Positions 46,901-59,000 are shown, numbered from the stretch's first letter. The stretch: DNA of 64,000 bases from Ehretia macrophylla (GCA_037974665.1 CM075773.1:52366917-52430916); one strand, 5' to 3'. Notes: a model not told the origin generated them from the letters alone. Numbers and translations are program-made.

Positions 46901-49661
46901 ATAATAATAATAATTACAAAAATAAATAATAATAATATTAATAAAAAAAAACAATAAAAATTAATATTTTGTTATTATATACATTTATTTATTGGGCATT
47001 TTAGCCATTTGACAAATGACAATATTATTAATACTGATAAATCTCTCCCTTTTTTAAATAATAACAGCCTTCATTGTCACAAACAGTCGTCGTCCTCTTT
47101 TTTTGCTGGGAAAGTAAAAGTAATTTCACTCAGCTCAAACTCAATCAAAATACAAAGCACCATCAATCATCCAAAAATAATCAATCAGCAAGACAAAACT
47201 CACCAAGTTGCCGCCTATCACATATATCTACATTGATTACCAATCTCAAAAATTTCCTACCAATACAAATTCTATATAGCTACTTTTCTTGCCAAATAAA
47301 ATTAGCCCATTATTCTATCAAGTCCGAAAGAATCCCTATGATTAAAAAGATAAATTCTAGACTAATAATCCAATAACTCCAATAATTCAATTGTTGAATT
47401 AATTAGGACCTGTAATAATTCTTAGCGAAAAAAAGGACGTATTTTGTAAAATATTGCTTCTTTTATTCATGTATTCGATTTTGATAACCCACCTCAGTTC
47501 GATCAATTTAAGCCGAGGTCCATAATAATTAGAGTCATTACAAAATGGCATTACGAGATATAAATAATTATATAATAAAATGCATTTGCGCTAATTGATG
47601 CTTTGCTTGACATCAAATCATTCTTATCTAAATTGACTTAACGTGTAAGACAACAAATCCAGGATGTAGGTTTATTGGAGATAATCAACCGTATAAAATG
47701 TAATAAAAAAATATTTTATTATATATTGAATTATGCTAAAGGAAAAAAATGTGAAAAAGATGTTTTATGCAACACCATATTATGATTCACTACAAGTTTT
47801 TTATGTGTTTTTGTGCATATGCTATCATAGGGTTGTGTGCATAATGATTGTGTAATAATATGTCATGGGGGAATTTGTGTAAAAACATAATATAAATATT
47901 AATATTAATAATTTGCACAAATATTAATAATATGATTGTGTAATAATTTTGCACAAAAAGACCAAATTACCACAAATCTTAAATATTTGTTTGACATCAT
48001 AATATGTCATGGGAGGGTAAGTGAAAATGAAGATATGAAGTAAGAGCACAAAGTAATTGCAAAAGTTTATCTGCTTGACGATTAAAATTATTTAAAAGAG
48101 TTACTTTTCATAAGTGAATTTAGATAAGGATTAAAGTTTGTGGGGGAAGTTGGATAATGGTGTAACCTCATTGGCAAATATAGCATTTTCTCTATAATCA
48201 TATGCAAATTAATTTCCTTCTACATATATGCAATCCATTATTATGATAACAGGGTAAATTAACTAATGGGCGAGAAATAGCAGTCAAGCGGCTCTCAAAG
48301 ACATCGGTGCAAGGCATTGTAGAATTAAAAAATGAACTTATTTTAATCTCCAAACGCCAGCATACAAATCTTGTTCGGGTGATAGGATGCTGCATTCATC
48401 AAGAAGAGAAAATGCTAATCTATGAGTTCATGCCTAACAAGAGCTTGGATTTCTTCCTCTTTGGTTCGTAACGTTATAGTCCTGTTTTGTTAATTTTAAG
48501 GAATTATCTTTATTACATTTTCAGATGAAGAATGACCTTATGTTTAATTCATGCATGTTATTTATGTTCGACAGCTCCAAATAGAAAGGAGAGACTAGAT
48601 TGGCAAACAAGATTTAATATTATAGAAGGTGTTGCTCAAGGATTGCTATATCTTCACAAATATTCAAGAATGAGAGTTATACACTGAGATTTAAAAGCCA
48701 GTAACGTATTATTGGATGAAAATATGCATCCTAAGATTGCAGACTTTGGAATGGCACGAATCTTCAAACAGAACGAAACAGAAGCAATTACTAACAGGGT
48801 TGTGGGGACATAGTAAGTTCGTATATATTAATTACTATCTCATTTAGATTCAACTTTTAGAGCTGTCCAAGAGATATAAGCATTCTTTCTAACAATATCC
48901 AACAGTGGTTACATGTCTTCAGAGTATGCCATGACGGGAACTTTTTCAGTTAAGTCCGATGTTTTCAGTTTTGGAGTCTTGGTGCTCGAAATTGTGAGTG
49001 GTAGAAGTAATTCTAGCTTCTACAATCTCCGTCCGCTAAACCTAATAGGATATTTAAGTTTGTCTAATCAATTTGCAAAACTATTTATTTAACTTTCAAT
49101 ACTCGAACATGTATCATACATAAAGTAAGAAATAAAAGTGATAATGTTACTGTTACATTACAGGCATCAGTGGCGGAGCCACTTAGGTGTGAGGGGGTCC
49201 ACCCCTTTAACTTGGAAAAAAAAATTATTTAAAAAAAAAAAAATAATAAATCATTATATTGAACACTTTTACTATACGATTGCACCCTCTGACCTATCTT
49301 ATTGTACGAGTGTACTTTCCTGACCTTGGATTCCTGGCTCCGCCACTGACAGGCATGGGAGCTATGGGAAGAAGGAGAAGCATTAGAATTGAAGGATCCA
49401 GTATTTGGTGATTCGTGTGACAAGAACCAGATATTACGAGCAATTCATGTTGGTCTTCTGTGCGTCCAAGAAAATGCGATTGATAGGCCAAAGATGCAAG
49501 ATGTTATTTCAATGCTTGGAAGTGAAACTATGTCTCTACCTTCTCCAACGCAGCCAGCATATTTCTTTGGAAGAAACTTGCATCAACCAACCATGTCTGG
49601 AGATAAAGCAAAAGGACAATCAGTGGAAGATTTTTCAATCACTGAAGTTGAGGCAAGATAA
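43968..49661 (+). pseudogene. G-type lectin S-receptor-like kinase, copy C: seven exons, several inactivating changes
   Basis: Exons: 43968-45171, 45723-45830, 46024-46220, 48253-48463, 48575-48812, 48906-49053 and 49353-49661. Domain order: signal peptide, bulb-type lectin (LGIWYTRDDPARLVWVANPN), S-locus glycoprotein region, PAN-like end, membrane span with poly-Arg, then kinase with Gly loop ([11 protein letters not shown]), VAIK-type Lys in [11 protein letters not shown] in ADFGMARIF and SEYAM. Faults: TAA 44970-44972 and TGA 45153-45155 in exon 1; TGA 48685-48687 replacing the Arg of the catalytic HRD (CACTGAGAT); the exon 6 donor changed from GTGAGT to TTAAGT at 49054; and a hAT MITE inserted beside the exon 7 acceptor. 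The exon sizes match the intact gene at 59-62 kb. Intact members would be plasma-membrane Ser/Thr kinases. Confidence 0.9.
49168..49348. mobile_element. hAT-type MITE at a splice acceptor of copy C
   Basis: 181 bp with perfect 14-bp inverted ends CAGTGGCGGAGCCA/TGGCTCCGCCACTG and a perfect 8-bp duplication ACAGGCAT (49160-49167 and 49349-49356). The duplicated bases contain the acceptor CAG and first exon 7 bases, so the acceptor is now present twice. Confidence 0.93.
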
Positions 49662-49668
49662 ATATGGT

Positions 49669-49789
49669 TGTTAAGAATCTTAGCTTCTATCTTCAAATTA
49701 ATTGGTGTTAAGTGGAATACTCCAAGATCTTATAAGTTGGTCTTAAAATTTCTGATTTTTCGATATAAGACAAGTGTTATATTCTAACA
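49669..49789 (-). mobile_element. Solo LTR of the TRIM family
   Basis: The minus strand reads TGTTAGAATATAACACTTGTC ... GATTCTTAACA, 121 bp, the same length and ends as the TRIM LTRs at 37.3-37.8 kb. Perfect 5-bp duplication ATGGT (49664-49668 and 49790-49794). It sits 8 bp past the copy C stop codon, in the former 3' UTR. Confidence 0.9.
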
Positions 49790-49794
49790 ATGGT

Positions 49795-50374
49795 AATTTA
49801 CTTGAAGGTGTTCGTGGTCACGAATTATCAACAGAGGTATATTTTCTGTATTGCACAAAGAGTTGTCTTGTAAAGTTATGATTGTTGCCAATAACATGCC
49901 TAAGGTTGTGGCCTTGTGCGCACAATAGTTTTACAAACTCAACAAAATACTTTAAAATAACTTGATATTTTCGTTTAAAAAATTACTTAATTAACCTCTA
50001 AAATATTATCACTTATTTTTATTTTCAAAATCACTTAACTCTCACTAATAGAATACCGTAAAGTTACCCTACATCTAAACCTGCTTCGGGTTGGCCTGAG
50101 GAGTTGTAATATGAACATGGGCAAGGCATGGGGTGATGCCGGCCCCCAATAAGACCAACAATATAGATATTTTGTTGTCCCATGTTAGATCAATTTCGAA
50201 TTATTTCTATTTTTCAGTGGTTTGACTATTCTTTTTGAAATAGTGCCCAGGAGACCAACATTTTATCCTGTTATCTTTCATATTTACTATATGGGTTTGA
50301 AATATTACTTCTTTTATTAGGAAATTATTTTGTATAATATGTAATATACATCATTTCTTCTGATTAATGACAAA
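49795..50374. other. AT-rich spacer
   Basis: No gene recognised. Confidence 0.5.
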
Positions 50375-52183
50375 TCATGTCCAAACTTTAAAATCTAAAT
50401 TTCTTTTGAGATTGTATAAGTTAGAGTTCAAACCATGCAATGTAATCTTTTCGAAAGGTACGGGGTGTTTTGGTGTTTGTTTTTTTGTTTTTTTTTTTTT
50501 GGGAGGGGGGAGAGGGGGGTGTCTTTTGAGATTGTAAATGTGCTTACATATCATCCCGCACGATTCAAATCTCAAACAATCGCAACTAACGAGTAAACCA
50601 TCGCGCCTAAATAGCACGTTAAGTAACAACCCTTTGTTATTATAATCGGTTACAACATATGTACGAGCATCACCATCCACGTGGGATATAATATGCTCGT
50701 GCCAAAGCATTGATTGGGATTGAATCTCTTTTCAAATCTTCTTGAAAATTGCACGGGTATATACATTGGCAGCATGATCCTCAAGTTCCTTCCACGGGGT
50801 CGTCGACACTGGTTTTGTATAGTTTGTCACCACTTCTTGCCTCACATTGTTAATCCGGAGACGTTCCAACCCTCTATGGTAATCCCTGACGAAGTCTATC
50901 AGCTTCTTATTGTTCTGAAGAAATTTATTCAAAAATGCATTCATACCTTCACAACGTTGAGTACTCTTGACTAGAGCGAAAAATTGACCACAAAGGTATG
51001 CTTCAGACCACATGTGTCTCTTTGCATACACATCCACTATCCACTTGTGATTCTCAATACCGTGACGAACAACCATTTTCCTCCACTCAAATTCAAATTC
51101 CTCAATTGAACATTTGAGAGCCATCATTTTTTTAAAAGTTTTACCGAAATCATCTACATGCACATTTGAAGTTGCATTAAGTCCAAGATGCCAATGGCAA
51201 AGCTTGTGTTTTGCATTTGGAAAGACAGTGGCGATGGCTGCTTGCATTGACTTGTCTCCGTCCGTAACCACCAACAATGGTATCTTGTTGTTCATCGTAG
51301 ACAAAAAAGTATTGAGCACCCATAGATAGAATTATGTGATCTCATTTTGAATCAATGCAGCACCAAAAATGCATGTGTTGCGGTGATTGTTTGCCCTGGC
51401 TAAAATTACTAAAGGAAACTTGTACGAATTCATCTTATAGGTTGCATCAAATATCAATACGTCTTCAAATGCTGCGTACTCATCCCTAGACCTTCCATCC
51501 GCCCAAAACAATTTATCAAGTCGGTTCTTCTCATCAACTGTGTACTCAAAAAAGAACATTGGGTCTCCTTCAGACTTCCCGTATAAATAAGCAAGTACAA
51601 TGTTGGCATCCCCATCTTTTATTTCTTTTTGGCGATCCCAATACATTTTATTCCACAAATATGTCCTAGTAAAACCCACATTCTCGTGTCCGTCAGCACA
51701 GTAATTAGAAAAATCCATTGTTTTACTAGGATTTATACCGACATGACGCATAGCGTGTGCTGCGTTGCTATGGTCCTCGTCAACATCTCTGTGTGAGCGA
51801 AACTATGGAACACCATATTTGGGTACAAGTTCATGATTGTGCTCATCGACAAAGAGGATTACTGTGTAACACATGGTTTCTCTATCAAGCTTTATACAAA
51901 GTTTAGCACCACATTCACATCTGGTCAATGGACAGTGTTCCCGTTGTCTACCAGGCATCTCCAAGAATTCTTGCCTTCGCAACCCTTGACAAGAACAAAC
52001 AAACAAACGATTCTTTATTATGTTAGTAACCGCATCTTTTTGTACCGTGTCTTTCCTAATATTGATTCCTCTTGCACGTGCATAGCTATTGTATAAATCA
52101 TATACCTCTTCTACATATCCAAATGTCATGTTACCAATATCTACATTGCTAAAATCGTCATCCATATCTACAATAATTAACAT
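50375..52183 (-). pseudogene. FAR1/FRS-type MULE transposase relic
   Basis: One continuous minus-strand frame apart from three stops. N-terminal FAR1 DNA-binding region: FGYVEEVYDLYNSYARARG, then Cys/His zinc ligands ending DEHNHELVP (52.18-51.80 kb). Transposase core: LFWADGRSRDEYAAFEDVLIFDATYKMN with the first catalytic Asp, then VVTDGDKSMQAAI and HKLCHWHL. The third acidic region, WSEAYLCGQFFALVKSTQRCEGMN, is near 50.97 kb. C-terminal SWIM zinc finger: CDCLRFESCGMICKH (about 50.53 kb). Stops: TAG near 51803, TAA near 51332, TGA near 50732. The family includes both Mutator transposases and domesticated light-signalling transcription factors; I take this as a transposon relic. Confidence 0.88.
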
Positions 52184-52259
52184 AAAAATTTAGACTGCGA
52201 ATTATGGTGAAATTCTAAACATATTCTAAATATATATTATAGAAATAAATAAAATGCAT

Positions 52260-52770
52260 GGACCAAAACTTATAAATTTATGGAACAATTGCAACTACAC
52301 ATTAATAATAAACAACAGATCTATAGAAAATTTATAAATTTAAAACACAATTGCAACAACACATTAGTAAGACGCAACAATATATCCATAGAAAACTTAT
52401 AAATTTACGACACAATTACAACTACGAATTAGTAAGAAGAAACAACAAATCTATAAAACTTATAAATTTACGAAAGAATTACATCTATGAATTAATAAGA
52501 AGCAACAACAGATCCTTATAAAACTCATAAATATATGTAATTTCAACTACACGTTCTTAAGAAATAATAACATTTCTATATAAAACTCATACATATTTAT
52601 AGTTGTAACTACACATTCGTAAGTAACACCAATAGATCTATAGAAAACTTATAAATTTATGAAATAATTGCAACTACACATTAGTAAGAAGCATCAACAG
52701 ATCCGTAGAAAATAACAACTACACATTAGTAAGAAGAAACAACAGATCCATAGAAAATTTAAAAATTCTA
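52260..52770. repeat. Short tandem-like subterminal repeats
   Basis: Repeated motifs of about 60 bp (CAACTACACATTAGTAAGAAG, ATAGAAAACTTATAAATTTA) upstream of the MULE coding region. Such arrays are common near MULE ends. No intact TIR is found. Confidence 0.6.
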
Positions 52771-52980
52771 TTTAAAAATAAACTTGATATGATTTTCTTC
52801 TTATTCCTTTCTCTTTGACATTAGCTATTGCAATTCATGGAATTTGAAATATTGAATAGTTACATATATTAACATTCTGATGCATTCACGTTTGTATGAC
52901 TTTAAATTGACTTGATGTTTAAGTAATGGTAGTAGTTACGTTGACATTTAATTTCATTGGATAAATTATCCATTCATAAG

Positions 52981-53270
52981 TCTGTCTACGGATATCAAAA
53001 TGTCTATCTATGAATATTAAAACCTTAAACAACAGATAACATACCACATGTACTATTCGTTACAAACCATTTCATTTTTCAGATGCATTAAAATTTTCTT
53101 AAATTTGATTTGATGTTTATCTAATAGTGGTAGTTAGTTAATTAATTGGATTGGACAATTACGTACGTCTGTCTACGGATATCGAAATGTCTGTCTACGG
53201 ATATTAAAACCTTAAACAACAGATAACATATCACATGTACTATTCGTTACAAATCATTTCATATTTTAGA
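52981..53270. repeat. 187-bp tandem duplication
   Basis: TCTGTCTACGGATATC starts at 52981 and 53168. Both are followed by AACAGATAACATA and ACATGTACTATTCGTTACAAA. The second copy ends where LINE sequence starts. Confidence 0.75.
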
Positions 53271-54188
53271 CCCATTGCTGCTCAATTCATTTGGCATTAT
53301 ATTGGCGATGATTCAAAGACTTTTCTTTTGTGGGATCATTGGCTCCCGAATGGTTCTGTGTTTGAGTTTATGAGGTCTAACAATTTGGCTATTCCTGACT
53401 ACCTCAAAACTCTCAAAGTTTCCAGCTGCATCTTTGAAAATCAATGGAGATGGCTGCAGGATTTGGATTTTATTGAAGATCTCAATCCAGCCTTGCCTAT
53501 TCAAAATCGGAGTGACTTGATTGCGTGGAATAGCGATCCTCCAGGTAGTTTTTCCAATCGTAAAACTTGGAATACCATTAGAGGTGCGGGAGTGAAGATG
53601 AAATGGGCTGATCTTGTTTGGAGCAAAGTTGCTATTCCCCGCCATAGCTTCTGTGTATGGCTTAATTGCCTCAATAGGCTCCCGACCATGTATAGATTGT
53701 TGGAGTGGGGAGTTGTTAATGAAGCTAGATGTGTGTTCTGCTTACTAAATCAGGAATGCAGGAACCATCTTTTCTTTCAGTGTTCGTTTACAACGAGAGT
53801 TTGGGAGCATCGTGCCAGGAAGATAAGATGCGGCGATATCTTATTTGATTGGGAGTCAATTATTGACAAGTTGGCAAGAATGAACAGAAAGAAAAGCTTG
53901 AAATCGGACCTCATTAAAGTCACTCTTTGTGCTTGTGTCTACAATGTGTGGGCCGAACGTAACAATAGGATCTACAATTCGACTGCAAATTCAGAGGATC
54001 AAATTATTAAAAAAACTCTTTTGGATGTTAGGAAAAAAATTTGTACTCAACGTAATTATGGTAATAGCCTTGAAAATAGCATACTTTGTACAGAATGATG
54101 TATCAACTTGACTTGATGTCACCCTCGTTGTATTTGGTTTTTTGATGTGGAATGAAATAGGCAACTTGCATAGCAAAAAAAAAAAAAG
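53271..54188 (+). mobile_element. LINE 3' end with zf-RVT domain, 5' truncated
   Basis: Open frame to TGA 54096-54098. It begins inside the sequence and carries the reverse-transcriptase zinc-binding domain of plant L1-like elements (WSKVAIPRHSFCVWLNCLNR, then CVFCLLNQECRNHLFFQC) and the C-terminal AERNNRIYN segment. A short 3' UTR and a 13-base A tail end at 54188. The tail abuts exon 4 of the copy D kinase at 54189, so the LINE broke that exon. I could not find the target duplication on the left, which suggests a deletion. RT and endonuclease are missing. Confidence 0.85.
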
Positions 54189-55790
54189 AATAAGTTCATT
54201 TTTGAACTCTACAATGCCTTGTCCGGATGTCCTTGAGAGTCTCTTGACTGCTATTTCGCGCCCATCAAGTAATCTACCCTGTTTCCATAATATCGAATCA
54301 TTGCATATAAATACAGAACAAATTAAATTATTTTGTAGCTGATAATGTGTACCTTGTATACTGGTCCAAATCCTCCCTCTCCAAGCTTGTTTTCACTTGA
54401 GAAGTTATTTGTGGCTACCATAATAGAGCCAAAACTGAATATCTTCAAATCATGAGGTTCTCGTCCATTCTTTTCAATCTCATTCGCATAATTAAAGCTA
54501 TCTGTAGCAGTCAATTGAAGTAAAAATTCTTTTCTTCTTCTCCTCTCGCCTGTATACAAAGAGTTGTTATGGCTTCCGAGAGGCAATGTGTGATATAAGA
54601 TATGCAGGATATCTAATAAACTGGTTTTGAACAATATACCTTCTAGTATTCACCGCCTTCTCACTAGATAGCTCAATAAGCTTGATAGTTGCAAGACTAC
54701 AACAATCGCTAAAGCAACGACCATCCATATTCAGGCTTTTCCTGCAATGTAATGGAAGAAAAGAGTTGCATAACTGGCATTATTAGATGTTCTCTATGAA
54801 AATAGTGCAAATTGACTATTCACTAAATCATCAGTTAGTCATAGGTTAGTATCTTCCATCATGAGAAATATATACTTTGTGTTCCTAAATTCTTTATTGG
54901 TGAATAGCCCTAACCCCCTTTTAGTCAAGCGAAACTAGTTACGATCCCTCTGTGATCAAACGAAACTAGCTACGACCCTCCTATGCTCCAAAAACTATAG
55001 CCAGAGCCCCTATGGTCTACCTGTTGATGCACACTGCCCCCTCCATCAAATTTTCCGTCATTTTTTACGGAAAGTGTACCACACGCGAATAAAATGCGAA
55101 TTTTATTAGTTTTTAACATATTTGACAATAAATAATAGTAATAATTAAAAAAAAATTTTAAAAATAAAAATAAAATACAAACAGCTTTCATCGTTGAATT
55201 TGAAACAACGATGAAAGTTGTTTGTACTTTATTATTAAATACGTTAAAAAACATTAAAAATTGCAATTTATGCGCGTTTGCTAGACTTTCCGTCAAAAAT
55301 GACGGAAATTTTGACAGAGGGGGCGGTGTGCATCAACGGGTGAACTACAGGAGGGTCCGGTTATAATTTTTAGAGCACATGAAAGTCGTAGCTAGTTTCG
55401 CTTGACTACAAGAGGTTGAACACTATTCACCCATTCTTTATTTATGTTGTCAGAAGCATATACTATGATATGAAGCAGGGCACTACAGTAAGATGATCAT
55501 TGCAGGATACATATTAGTCTGTTGACAGACCTATTAAGAGTAAAATTTGCAAGTCAAATATATATTATATCACAATTAAACCCCTATCGAATTGAACTAA
55601 TGATCATTCTGTTTTCTTAAACTCACCTTTTGATGATTTTTCTGATACCAAGACATACTTGTTCACCGTATTTCCTGTTTCATCTACTTGAAATTCCCAT
55701 TCCCCATTTCCAGACCAAATTATACAACCTGTTCCGTTGCTATTAACAGCAAAGCCGATACAAGTGCAATCATTGGATATGCGATTATTG
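54189..55790 (-). pseudogene. G-type lectin S-receptor-like kinase, copy D: partial exons 1-4
   Basis: Exon 1 is reduced to its last ~170 bp (55627-55790, PAN end SNDCTCIGFAVNSNGTGC, KYVLVSEKS). Exon 2 54640-54741 has TGA for the Trp of the membrane-segment start and a second TGA in the Arg run. Exon 3 54353-54549 (197 nt) is open with [10 protein letters not shown]. Exon 4 54189-54277 is open ([20 protein letters not shown]) but cut by the LINE tail. A 535-bp MITE lies in intron 1. Upstream of the PAN end the sequence jumps to promoter-type DNA that matches 63.94-63.98 kb, so about 1 kb of exon 1 was deleted. Kinase exons 5-7 are absent. Confidence 0.85.
54898..55432. mobile_element. Fold-back MITE, Mutator type
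   Basis: 535 bp, palindromic end to end. Ends GGTGAATAG and inverted GGGTGAATAGTG; centre near 55.2 kb (TTTCATCGTTG/CAACGATGAAA). Perfect 9-bp duplication ATTCTTTAT (54889-54897 and 55433-55441). Located in intron 1 of copy D. Confidence 0.9.
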
Positions 55791-56162
55791 TCTACATGAT
55801 TGGATATTTTTCTTCTTTTTCTCTTTGTTTTTTGTTCTGTTCTGAAATTAGACATGTCCAAAGACAAAAGGAAAAGTCGAACTAAAACAGGCCAACGCGT
55901 TGACGGGTGATGTAGAGATTGAAAACTCCCGGTCGGCTTGTGATTAAAAAAGATCCATGGTCAACTTTTCCTGTTACTACGCGTGCAACAATGTTTTCTT
56001 CATTTTTTTTTGGAAATCAACATAAAGAAGCTACTCAAATCGCTAATTAGAGGACAATCTTTTTGCCGGAAAAGCAAAAAAACTAAATGCAAATCTTTCT
56101 ATCACCAACTAAAAGTTGGCACATAATTACACAGGTTTCAAAAGATTTGAGCTGTTCCTTTT
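55791..56162. other. Spacer, promoter-side relic of copy D
   Basis: The start (ATTATTGTCTACATGATTGG) matches 63.94 kb. The remainder is unrecognised. Confidence 0.5.
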
Positions 56163-57832
56163 TTGAGAGTAAAATGCATCATATCTCTCTTGTTTTATCA
56201 AAATTGTATATAAAATGCTGTGTTTTTAAAATTGATGTGAAATTTCGTGTGTTATTTATAATGTTGCACCATAACCCTTTCATCCAATTTTCTGTCCAAT
56301 TTACTGATGAGTGACTTACACTCGCTTACAATGCAAGTTAGGGTAGCACAAAATCTCAAAACACATTTGAATTGACCAAAAAACCCTTACATTGTTTCTC
56401 AATTTTCTTTCCTTTTTTTTGGAGGCTTTTTCATCCTTCTTCTTCTTCACCATTAACACATCCTACCATCACTATATTCTTCCACCATAAATTACTTTAG
56501 AAGCTCACCATCAATAATCTTTTGAGAATCCTTATAACCTATAGATCATTTTGATATAAAAATTCAACCTTGGGATTAGTTTTAAATTAAAATCCAATTT
56601 TGCAAAATTTCATGATATTAAAACATTAATTGTTGTGTATTAGTTAGATAAATCTTCATGTTGATGGATTCCTGAAGGTTGGTGGCTGGAGGAAGTGGCG
56701 GAAATGGTTGGAGGAAGTGGCGGAGCTGGTTGGTTGGCGGTTGTCAAACGCAAAAAAGTATTAAATGTTCCATGCCCCATTAAGAACTGAAGGTATCATC
56801 TAGCATGGTCGATAAGTGGTTTGTTTGTATGCAAGATATGAGTTTGAGCCATAAGGGCAACTCCAGTAGGTGTCTTAAAATTCCAAAATTTTTAAATATA
56901 GGAAAAAGATATTAATTAAATGTAAAAAAACTGTTGAAATTAAACTGAAATAAAGAATCTCTAGATATAGAGAAATGGTTCAAATTCTTTATATGTGGAG
57001 AAAAAATAAAGAAGCTGTTAGATGCCTAGTTAGGCGTGAAAGCTTAAAAGTTTTATGCCACTAACCTGTACCACGTGTCACTATTCGATTGGTAAGGTTT
57101 AAACTCTGAACCATATAATCAAAACGACATCGTTTTGAGTCGTTTTCAACTGTTTAAATCTACAGAGTTTTGTCCATAGAAACGAATTTGAAAATTCATA
57201 ACTTTTTCATTTCTTGTTCAAATCGCATAAAACTTAAAATATTAGATTCGTAATTTCAAATAGAATGAGATGGAATAAAAATTATATGGAGTTTTATATA
57301 TCAAAATTTCTTTAATGTTATTAATTATAATAAATGGAATTCAAAAAGCTAAATAAACTCTGAACCTTGTAATCAAAACGACATTGTTTTGAGTCATCTT
57401 CAACCTTTTATATATTTTTTTTGGTCAAAGTCTTCAACCTTTTAAATTTGCATATTTTCGTCCATAAAAAAAAATTATATCTTTTTAATTTCTTGTTCAA
57501 ATCGAATAAAACTTGAACCATTGGATTTATAATTTCAAGTAGAAGGAGAAGACATAAAAATTATATAGAGTTTTGTTTATCAAAATTTCGTTAATGTGAT
57601 TAATAATAATTAAAAAATTTCAAAAAGTTAGATAAAAATACAAAATTTTTAAATGGGGATAATTTCGTCTTTTAAAAAATTTTACCCTCAAAGTTAACAA
57701 AAGTTCAATTTGAGATGAGTGTGTGACATTATAGATAACACAAGGAGTTTCACGCTATTTTGGAAAACACAAGGTTCTATATGCAACTTTGATAAAACAA
57801 GGAGGTTTGGTACATTTTACTCTTTTTTTGGG
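56163..57832. mobile_element. 1.67-kb long-TIR non-autonomous element
   Basis: The outer ~130 bp pair as inverted repeats: GAGTAAAATGCATCATATC on the left, inverted GAGTAAAATGTACCAAACC on the right, both continuing into CTTGTTTTATCAAA and TGTGTTTT. The inside has no transposase frame but holds a nested tandem duplication. The ends resemble the 12.87-13.14 kb repeat, so this is a family with several copies here. Confidence 0.65.
57104..57630. repeat. ~255-bp tandem duplication
   Basis: Two units begin CTCTGAACC near 57104 and 57358 and share AATCAAAACGACAT.GTTTTGAGTC, TTCTTGTTCAAATCG and CAAAATTTC.TTAATGT. They are diverged by substitutions and small insertions. Confidence 0.75.
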
Positions 57833-59000
57833 TCAAAAAAAAGTTTTTAGCATGAAATTTCCGAACAGAAGAGAAGCACAAATGAGAACATCTATGCTAT
57901 TCAATTACACTGATTAGCTAATAACGGGAAATGTTTTGCTATTGTACAAGCACGATATCAATTTCTATGATAATTGATTTCTTTAATTTTGACTAGCATT
58001 CTATCACGCCTCAAACCCGGCTGCAAGGCAAGACCAAATGTAACTGTATCCACCGGATAGTTGCCAGGCAGTTTTTGGGCATTAAGGCCCATTATGTTAT
58101 TTTTAATATTTGAAAACTGCCTTGGCAATTATACATTGCAGTAGTTATATATGTCATTTTGTGCAGAAGAGGAGAACCAAAAACATAATTTTGCGGCAGA
58201 AATTTTTGTCACCCGAAAACCAACACTCCGCAATTTTGTTGCTTTTGACTTTAATTGAAAGATCGAGTGATACCACTTTTGACAGGTTTGAAATTTCTTT
58301 AGTTTCTGAAGAACTTTACGGATTAAAAAAAATCAAATCTTTTTAAGCGAGTGCAGATTAAGGTTCCGAAATGGAACCTTAATCGCCCTAGACAGATTTG
58401 TGAGCGTGTCAACATATTCTATACCTTTTCTTTGTCGTGGTCATTCTTCAAATTGGAATATGGTTTCTTTTCTCCTACATCTTTTCTGTTTCCTTCATTC
58501 TTTTACAATTCTATTAGGTGTTCTTGCACAAAAGATTATAAGAAACTGTAATTTAATTATGAGATGTAGTATGCTTCAAACTGAATGAAGCAATCAACCT
58601 CCAATTTCCTAGATAATTTTGAAGTGTTCAAAACCATTATATAAGTGGGACAAATTCTTAAATTCATCAAAGTACTCTTGACATGTCTTCTTCATTGCAT
58701 TCCAAAGGTTGGCATTCCATGCTTTGAACTCTGACTTGTACAATTTCATAAGAAAATTATAATTTAGAATTTGGAAATGATATTGCCCACAATTCTATAA
58801 AATGGTCAATTATTATGTGTGAAAGTTATCCAAATATTATTTTTCTTTATATTTCATTGTCTTTGAACAAGTCTAATCCAATTGCTAATTATATACATCC
58901 ACATCTTATTGCGGCATCTGAGTATTTTAATCACAAGGCGACCACCAATCAACGCCGTGGCCTGTTTGAACATGTATAATTTCAGACCAAAAGAAAAAAA
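57833..59000. other. Intergenic spacer downstream of the intact receptor kinase
   Basis: No gene recognised. A short GGCAAGACCAAATGT segment near 58.03 kb and open frames at 58.35-58.59 kb look like chance. Confidence 0.45.

Noticed and set aside
46676-47376. Frames in intron 3 of copy C as a nested gene
   Set aside because: AT-rich intron with (AAT)n runs. The inverted copy at 5.9-6.4 kb does not keep these frames.
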